Source of the DNA: Jaenimonas drosophilae | Lineage: Eukaryota; Euglenozoa; Kinetoplastea; Trypanosomatida; Trypanosomatidae | DNA: 64,000 nt | Direction: 5' to 3' | NCBI GenBank assembly: GCA_030849065.1 | Contig: JASAON010001600.1 | Location: 16,242-80,241, forward strand | In this document: piece after piece, positions 12,501-21,500 of the stretch | Layout of the letters: every line of letters begins with the position of its first letter | Numbering within the stretch: position 1 is the first letter of the stretch | Translations under genes and position numbers: made by a program | Notes under the pieces: generated by a model | The model's database searches: none | What the model was told of the DNA's origin: nothing | The model's input: only the letters and a program-made list of their open reading frames with translations

Positions 12501-15500
12501 ATGAGGAGGGAGGGCTCCTGGATGTCGTCGGCGGTGAAGTTGTTGCACCACGTCCCGGCACCGTCGCTGCTGCCGCTGAGAATGGCCGCCCCGACAGGGG
12601 TTGTCTGGGCACCACCTACGAGCTCAATGAAGAGGTGCTGGCCAGCACGCAGGCTGGTGGCGCGACCAACGGCGTAGACCTCGGCCGAGGACGGGACGGG
12701 TACCTGCAGCACCAGTGGTGCCCCTACCTCTCGCCAGAAGCCATTCATGTAGTAGCACACGTGCATTGAAATGGGGCTGGTGGGGGCCACAAACTGCGCC
12801 GTCACAACCACCTCGGTTCCTTCCACGACGGTGGAGATGTCGCCCAGACGGGCAAGGAGGGTGCTGGACTCCATTGGGCCCGGCACCGCCGCACACGGCA
12901 CATCGGTGAAGGCGATGCGGTCTTCATCGTCGCTGAGGCCCGTTCCCATCACATGCACCTCGAGGTACTGCCGCTCGCGGGCTGTGTCGCCGGCCACGAC
13001 GTTGGTCGTGTAGCCGCTTGGGTTGCTGGCCACCACCGTCAGAAGCTGCGGAAGCTCGGCAACGGTGGCGCCTGCTCGAGTGTAGCAGAGCGCCACGTTG
13101 TTGGAGCCCAAGGTGGCATCGGTCGGGAGGCTGAGGGCGTAGACGGGGTAGGCTGGCCCGGGGGCAGAGACCACGACGGAGCCTGCGGCATCGCACACGT
13201 TGTCGGTGAGGGTGGCAAACTCCACCGCGTAGGCCGCACCACCTTCCGCCGCATTGGCAAAGACCACTGTGGCATTGACGATGCCTTGTGGGATGCCCTT
13301 CTCTGGGTTGGTGTTGTAGGTGGCTGGGGACACGGAGGACATGAGCTCATCGACAAAGGGGAAGGGCACACTGACGAATTCACTCTGGCCAGCCTCACGG
13401 TAGCACAGGAGGTAGCTCAGGGGGAAGAGGTCGGGCTTGGGTACGTTGGGGCCGAGGGAAGGGACGTGGGCCTTCCACGTGGAGATGGAGGCTGCTTCCG
13501 CTCCCTTGCCCACCGTGGCAATGTCAGAAGGTTGCACCACGACACCGTTTGGCTCCGTCGAGCTCGTTTCCCAGCAGGTGCGTCCTGCCTGAACGAGCAT
13601 CGCCGCATCACCCATGGCCACAGGGACGCTGTCACTCACCTCGCTGAAGGTGTAGGTCAGCCGCTGACCCTGAAAGGTGGGCAGCGGGGCCACCTCTACC
13701 GCAGCAGGGGAGTTGGTGGTGGGTACCACCATGCTCACCAAGCCAAAGCCACTTCCCACGACTTGGTAGCAGAGCGGGTAGGACTGGGTGGTGTTGAAGC
13801 CGACACGAAGGCTAATGGTGTTGGCGACGGCGGTGGCACTGACGCTGCCATAGGGGACGACGGCCTCCTCCGTCTTGAAGCAGCTGCATCCTGGGCAAGC
13901 CAGGAAGATGGCGTCCCCAATCTGGGTCTGGTAGTCGGCGGGGAAGCTCAGCACCGTCGCACGACCCACCATGGGCAGGTTGCTGCTGACAAAGGAGGTT
14001 GGTCCACCGGGGAAGACGAGGAGGGGGACTGGTACGGCGACGTAGCCCGCAGTACTTGCCACTTGGTAGCACACGGTGTAGCGGGTGTTGGCCTGAATAT
14101 CGTCCCCAATGAGGGGAATGGCAAAGGTGGAGGTGCCCACGGCTGGGTTGGCACTCACTGCCGACCCAACCGCCACGGCATTGCCAATCAAGCAACTCTG
14201 CGTCACGGGCACCAACATGACGGCATCGGCCGTCGTCAGCCCGGTGCCGTAGAAGATGAGCTCGGGCTGGGTGCCTACGCGTGGGGTGAAGGAGGTGCCG
14301 TAGTAGTGTGGGTTGGCCTGAGCCACGACAATGTTGCCGAGTCGCGTGAGGAGAAAGCCTGTGGTGCGGTAGCACACCCCCAAGGTGACGACCTGGGTGA
14401 TGGGACCTTCAAAGTCCACCACAACGGTCGTGTCGCTGACGAAGCGCACCGTGTAGGGGTTACCATTCCAAATGGTGGGGTTCAAGGGGCGGGTACAGGT
14501 CTCAGCGCAGGACTCTGCCACAGGCACGATGAATACCTGGTCTGTGTTGGCCAAGTTGGTGCCCTCAATCGTGATGCTCACGTCCACCGAGTTGGGGACG
14601 ATGACGGGCGGGCTCGTAACGAAGTTGATGGGATTTGGCGGCTGCACCACCATGGGCTTGTCCGAGAGTTGGTGAAACTGGTTGGCGTACTGCAGCTTGA
14701 AGCAGAGGGTGTAGCTCGTGGCCTGCTTGAGGAAGGGGAGGGTCATGACCCAGTTGGAGAAGCCGACCCCAAAGGTATCCAAGGAGGGGACGAGGGCGGC
14801 CTCTCCATTGGCCATGGCCACTCCCAGGGTGGCGTTGTCTGTGGTGGTGGTGGTGGGTGGGTCGTAGTCCTCGCAGACCCCTGTCGGCAGCACGGCGCTC
14901 GGCAGGGCCACGAGCTCATCCCCGCTCAGGAAGCCCGTGTTGGGGAACTTGTTGGGATCATCCATGGTGATGTTGAAGGTCATGGTCTCCAAGGAGAGGA
15001 GGTTGTTGTTGTCCCCGTTGGGGCAGAAGGTCACGGCAAGGGCGTCCATCGGGAAGATGCTGAAGGTCAGTGGGCTACCTGCGGTACTCGTAAGAACGTA
15101 GAAGTTGGTATTGACGGACTTGCTCTTGCTGTAGCAGAGGTAGTACTCCCCGAGGTAGTCGTCGGCGGTGTCCTGTGTGCCCGTGGAGACGTTGTAGCTC
15201 GCCTTGGCCCCTGGACCAACCACGTCAATGGGGTGGAAGGTGGTCTCCCCGTAAGGCCCCGCCGTGCTACTGCAGGGGTCGCCCATGAGCCCAACCGAGG
15301 TGGGAATGAGCCGCAGTCCATCCTTGGCGGAGAGGGAAGAGCCGGTGGTACTCGGGAAGTCGAGGGTGACGGTGCCACCCACAAAGTCGTAGGGCGGGCT
15401 GACCTCACAAGGATCGCAACCCGCCACGGTGAGGAGGGTGGAGTGAGTGATGTTGGGGTAGTCGTCGTCGTCCTCACTGGCGCGGAGGAAGAGGGTGTAG

Positions 15501-18500
15501 TCACCGGCAAAGGGCAGCGCCACCTCAAAGGTGTTGGTCGCTGTGTGGGAGTAGAGGGTGGGAGTCGTGTAGTCAATGGTGAGGCTGCACCTGGCTACAG
15601 GGGCTAGGGCGAAGCTGAGTAGGGAGATGACCATGGCCGCATCGGAGCTCGCAAAGGTCAGGCTCGTGCGTTGGAAGGGCATCGGGCTGGCGTTGGGGGT
15701 CAGGGTCGGACCCGTGAAGGGGCTCTTGAGGAAGCTGAGCTCGCTGTAGGCGAGGGGGGAGGCGGAGCTGGGCACCTCTGCCCAGCTGTTTCCCGCTCCC
15801 GCGAGGAGGTAGCAGACGGTGACGTCCACGACGGACGCCCCACACACGGAAAAGGCTGCCACAGACTCGGAGCTCAGGCTCGGAATGAGTTGGGCCAGTC
15901 CAATCGCTGGGCTTGGCACCGCTGCGGCAGTACAGTCGAAGCCGTTCGTGCCGCTGCCCTTGGCCACGAGCTTCAGCTGGTCCTTTGTGGTGAGGAGGTT
16001 GGCGCTGGAGTGAAGGAAGAGCTGCGCAATCTGGGTGGCGAAGGTCGGCTCCGGCCATGCCACGTAGTTGGTCGGCTGTGGTGGGTCCACCTCGAAGCTG
16101 GGGACCTCAGCGATCCACATCCACGACTTGTCCGCGGCTGCCGCACCACTCTGGTAGCACAAGAGGTAGGTCCCTGCACCAAGGACACGCGGGTTGTATA
16201 CGGCCACGATACCATTGGGACTGCTGACGGGGGTGCCCGCCGCACCTCCGCTGTTGGTGCTGGCATCCGCATTCGCCGCCGCCGCAGTGCAGGCCACGGG
16301 GTAGTCGGCGACGTCGAGGTCGGTGGCGTTGATGATCTTGACGTGGTCGGCGTTGCTGAGCTGGTTGCCCGTGATGGTGAGGGAAAGCTCCTGGCCCACA
16401 TAGGCGGGTGAGGGAAGAACACTGTAGCGCTGTGGGCCATTCATGCCAACAGAGAAGACGTAGCCGCCCGCCTGATTGGGCACCGCAACGTCGTGGGTCT
16501 GGCCCGAGGTGAGGAAGCAGAGGTAGTAGTAGCCCTTGGTCACGAGCTGCGGCTGCACGGTGGCGGCGATGGCGGCGGCGGAGGTGGGGGTGAAGGTCGT
16601 GAAGTGCGTCACCCCGCCCACAGGTGGGGTGGCCCCCACGCAGCTCGGCACGGCCTGGGGGTCGGCAATAGGGTAGAGCTGGGCGACGTTCGTTTCTCCA
16701 GTGGCGAAGATGGGGTCGGTGGCGGTGATGGTCATGGTGAAGGCGTTCTCCACGGCAATGAGAGCGGGTACGGTGTAGCTCGTCGGGGCGGCCACAAGAA
16801 CGTCCAGGGCCGTCGGGGAGACGGAGGCGATGAAGCGGCCACGCAGCTGGTAGCACAGCAGGAAGGCACCGGAACTGGGGTAAGGGTACTCGGTGAGAAG
16901 TGGATCTGCGGTGGGTGGATCAGGGATGAGCACCTGCAGCGTGTTGTCCACCAAGACGACGGTGGCGGAGGCAGCCTCGGCACGGGTGGCTGGCAGGTAG
17001 CATGGGTTGCTGGCGATGGTCCACGGCGTCGTTGCTGGCGTTGCCACCTCCTTTACAAAGAAGACCTGCTCGAGGTCCGCGACCGTCGTGCCATCCACGT
17101 AGGTCAAGGTCACGGCGGTGCTGGGCGTTCCGACACGTGGTGAGGTTGGCACCGTGGCAAAGGTCGTGATGGGTGCCGCCGTCAAGGTCAGCTCAGCCGT
17201 GTTGACGTAGCCACCCACGACACGGAAGTCGTAGTAGAGCTCCCAACTCGCCCGACCAGCACGTCGCATGCACACAAAGTAGCTGCCCACTGCCGCACGT
17301 AGAATGAGGTGGGCGTAGGGGGCGTTGTCCAGGTTCACGAGTGGGGCGCCGTAGCCAAAGTTGGTCGGAATGGCATCCACGGCGGGGGAGACGAGGGGGT
17401 TCTGGCAATCCATCGTGGGGGAGATGCGCACCACATCGGGGGCTCCCTCCTCCGCGGCAGCAGCAGGATTCCCAGTGCCGTCGTCCAGCACAATATTCAG
17501 CGGGACACTGGTGTTGAAGAAGAGGAAGAAGCGCTCACCTTGGAAGGCGGTCAGACCTCCACGATCGGTGTAGGCCCCGGTCGGGGACTGCAGCGGGTAG
17601 ATGATGAGGTAAGTGGGATTCGCAACGTAGACGGGCTGACCATTCTCCACGGCGGTGTAGCAGACCACGTAGGTTCCTGCTTCCAGTACCTGCTCCGCGA
17701 TGCTCCACTGGGTGTTGATGCCGTCGAGGGTCAGCTTCTTGCTGGTGTAGGCGTGAGGTGCGCTGGCGCAGAGCTGTGAGCTCGGTGTGTCCATCCCATT
17801 GGTGGCCTTGACAAGAAAAGCAACGTCCTTGGTGGTGAGGTAGTCGGGCATCGTTTCATTCCCCATGAAGGTGAGGACGAGGGGTGCCATCACCTCCGCC
17901 TGTTGTGGCTCCGATGCCCACACCGACGGAATGCTGGGCACAATGCGAAGGTTGCGATCGAGGGCATCACCACGGGGCACGGTGGCAAAGGAGCCGCCCT
18001 CCAGTTGGTAGCAGACCGTCAGGTTCCGCTCCACGGTGACGGTTGTGGTCACTCCGTCGGCCCCCACTTCTTCCATCGTCGTGAGGTCGCCAGGGATAAC
18101 GAAGGAGATGGTGGCCTGCAGTGCGGTCGTCACGGCAGTAATCGCACCCTCCGCCACCACTGTGGCGTTGACGAAGCCACACTCAAAGAGGCTGCCATCA
18201 ATGAGGTGCACCACATCCCCGACCTGGAGTGGGGTGGCTGCGGTGTGTCCCTCGGCAGGGGTGAGGGTGAGGCTGACATTCTGGCCAGCCATGGGGAGGA
18301 GTGGCTCGGGCACAAAGGTCATGGGGTTTACGGCGGCGATGCTCAGACCCGTGGCGTCCACCTCCTTGGTGCTCTTGGGAGGCGGGGAGGTGACCCGGAA
18401 GAGACCACTTGGGGTCACGAGGCACAAGGCGTAAAGCTCGCCCGGTCCAACCATTAGGCGGGCCTGGCGGAACCGCACATCCTCCGTGGCGGAGAGCACC

Positions 18501-21500
18501 TCGACCACAGGAAAGGTGGGCTTGATGCCCGTGGCGTCGAAGAAGGGGGCGTAGTTGCACTCTGTGGTGCCGCTAATGAGCCTGCCTTCCGACAGGGTCA
18601 AGACGCGCTGCCCGTCATTGAAGAAGGAGCCACCCACCATGAGCTCCTCGTACTGCGAGATGGGGTAGCGGGAGCTGGAAAAGTTGGTGGATGGATAGAC
18701 GTAGTAGAGGGCACCTTGGCTAATGGCCACGGCGGAGTTTTCATTGCCGGGGAAGAGCACCGTCAGGATCTCCACAGGACTGCCTTGATGCCAGTAGCAC
18801 ACGGCGTAACCGGCGGCAGAGTTGTTGAAGCGCAACACACCTCGCCACTCCGTGCCATCCTTGCTAACCCAACCATCCCCGACGGAGACGGAGAGGGCCT
18901 CGCCCGCACAGCTGGCAGATTGGATGACGAGGGTGTCGTCGGCCAAGAGGTCTTTGCCCGTCACGGTGGCCATGGCGTACATTTGCTCCACCAAGGGGTA
19001 GCTATCAAAGGCGACGGAGCTCGGGTTCGACTCCACCACACTAACGCTGGGCGGGTTCTCGATGGGCACCGGCGCCCAGGTCTGCCCGTTGCGGAGGTAG
19101 CATAGCTCCATCGCGCACGGCTGGCCCTCTCCCGGCTGCCCACAGATTAGCTCGTCGTAGAGCATCCCACTCCCAAAGCGCTTCGACTGGCTGGAGGCCA
19201 CCCATGAGACACCGGTGGCGGTGATGACGAGTGGGTTGGGGTCAATGCTGGGGCTCAGCCATCCAGCAATGGTGCTGTTGCTTTGAATGATGTCCGTCTC
19301 CAGGTCGTGACAGGTGAAGGTGCCGTTGGCGGGAAGGAAGAAGATGGCGTCGTTGACGCTCAGGCCCGTCCCAACCACATCCAAGACGTAGTCCGCGTTT
19401 TGGTTCGTGACAATTTCCCGCCCCTCACCCTTGGCGGGGAGGTAGGAAGCTGGGTTGGCGTTCGCCACCGTCAACACACCAGGCACACGTCGGTTGCTGC
19501 TGAAGCTTGAACTCGAGCCGTAGCAGACCGTGTAGTCCCCAGACGGCACGAACTGTCCCGGGAACTGCACCGACAAGGTGGCGGCACAGTCAACGCTGGA
19601 GTAGGTGCCAGGGACATTGGCCCAGCATGAGGCGTCTGCCCCAGGGACGAGGCGGACGGCCACGCAGCTTGTGCAGACGCTGGCGCTGCAGACGAGGTTG
19701 ATGGTGAGGAACTGGCCTGAGGTGGGGAGGGCGGGGACACTGGCAAAGGCACTCGGGTTGGCCGCCCCCACGACAAAAGAGGTGCGCAGGAAGCCGCTGG
19801 TCCGGGGGAGGTCGTTGAAGGAGGTCTTCTCGGCTGCCTCGGCGGCGAGGCGGTAGCACACCCGGAAGCTCCCCGCCGCGGTCGTGACGAAGCTCTGGCG
19901 GTAGGAGAGGCCCCCGGCGGGGACGGTGGGGTTGCCAATGGGCTGCACCTTCTTGGAGGCGCCGTCGGTCGAAAAGGTGGCGGAGCAGGTTGTGGTGTCA
20001 TCAATCAGAATGAGCTCATCCGCGGCGGAGAGGGCGACGCACCCCGTCGTGAGGCAGCGGCGGGTGGCGGTGATGCTAAAGAGGGACCCCGCGACAGCGG
20101 ATGAGCCGGAGGTGGTGGCTGCGGAGTAGAAGGTAGGGTTGGCCATGCCCACGGTCAGCCGCCCAGAGTAGGTGGTGATGGCCAGGGCATTCACGTTGTA
20201 ACAAACCACGTAGATGGCGGCATAGTCGTAGTTGTTGAAGCCAAGCGGGGAGGTGTAGAGGACGGTGTCATCCCCATCTTGTGTGAGGCTGCTGCTGCTG
20301 TAGCTCACCAAGGTGCCAAAGGCACAGCTGACTGGATCGCAGAAGCAGCTTGGGTTGGGGTTGGCGCTCTGCACGTACCGGTAGAAGAAGACGGAGTCAG
20401 AGGCGGCGTCGAGCTCGGTGGTGTTGGAGGAAATGGTGGCCAGGTTGGGCATCCCGGCACGGTAGATGCCCGTGTCAGGGAGCAGGCTCCACGTTGCCGA
20501 GGAGGGGACTGGACTTTCCACGACGCGACTGCCCGTGTAGGTCACGCGAATGACCCCGTTGGTGGACCACTGGTAGCACAGATTCACCGTTTGCCCCACA
20601 CGCAGGTTGCTGGAGCCATAGTAATCCACCTTCACGGACGTGGCGGTGCTTGTGGTGGTGTTGATGACGGCACTCAACATGGTTTGTGCAGGGAGGGCGG
20701 AGGGCGGGGGGCAGACCCCACTCGCCAGGAGCACGCCATCCGCCACTGGGTAAATGGCATCGGTGGTCGGCTGCAAGGCTGTGCCCGAGAAGGTGGAGAG
20801 CAGGCCCGCCACCGCCACGCGCCATGGCTGCGGGGAGGACGACAACAAGAGCGGGTTTGGCTGTGCAGCCGTCAGGCCATAGTCGGTCGAGTTGGAGCTC
20901 TCTGCCGTGGCAGGGAGCACCGGCACGAAGCCACCTCCGGCACTCGTGGACTGCACACAAACAATGTAGTTTTCACCCGCCGTGTTGATCATCATGTTGA
21001 CGGAGTTGGCGGCACTCACTGTGGCACTCATAAAGTCACCGGGTTGAGCGGCGGCGCTGCAGACCGCGGCACCGTTGCAGAGCTCCGTCACACAGGCATT
21101 CTCCGCCTGCAGCAGCTTCACCACCGTGATGGAGCTGGCGGCGGAGCTGGCGGCGTTGGCATTGATAAACTGCATCGTGGTGGTTTCCTTAGCCGTGAGG
21201 GATGCACCGGTGGGGAGGCCAAGACGGTAGCGGACAGGGAAAGGTGAGATGAAGATGTCAGTCCCCGGGCAGCCATCCACCGGGGCGACGGTTTGGGCGG
21301 AGGGTTGCGTGAAGATCCAGTCCGTGGAGCCACGTAGACGGTAGCAGGCGGTGAGACAGGCACTGGCCATGCCCACAATGGTGTAGGAGTAGCTCGTCCC
21401 GGGCTGCACCTCCGTCACCGAGGACAGACTCACGCGCGCGCTTGGGGTGGAGGTGCCGCACATGCCGCCCTCATCAATGAGCTCCACCGTGTCGGAGGCG

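Noticed and set aside
12953..15607. 884-codon open frame on the + strand opposite the giant gene, with others at 3998-6178, 7481-8554 and 11378-12439
   Set aside because: They are mirror frames caused by the GC-rich codon choice of the giant gene. Their translations are rich in G, V, H, R and E with no domain, and the minus-strand frame has ordered repeats, a signal peptide and a membrane helix.
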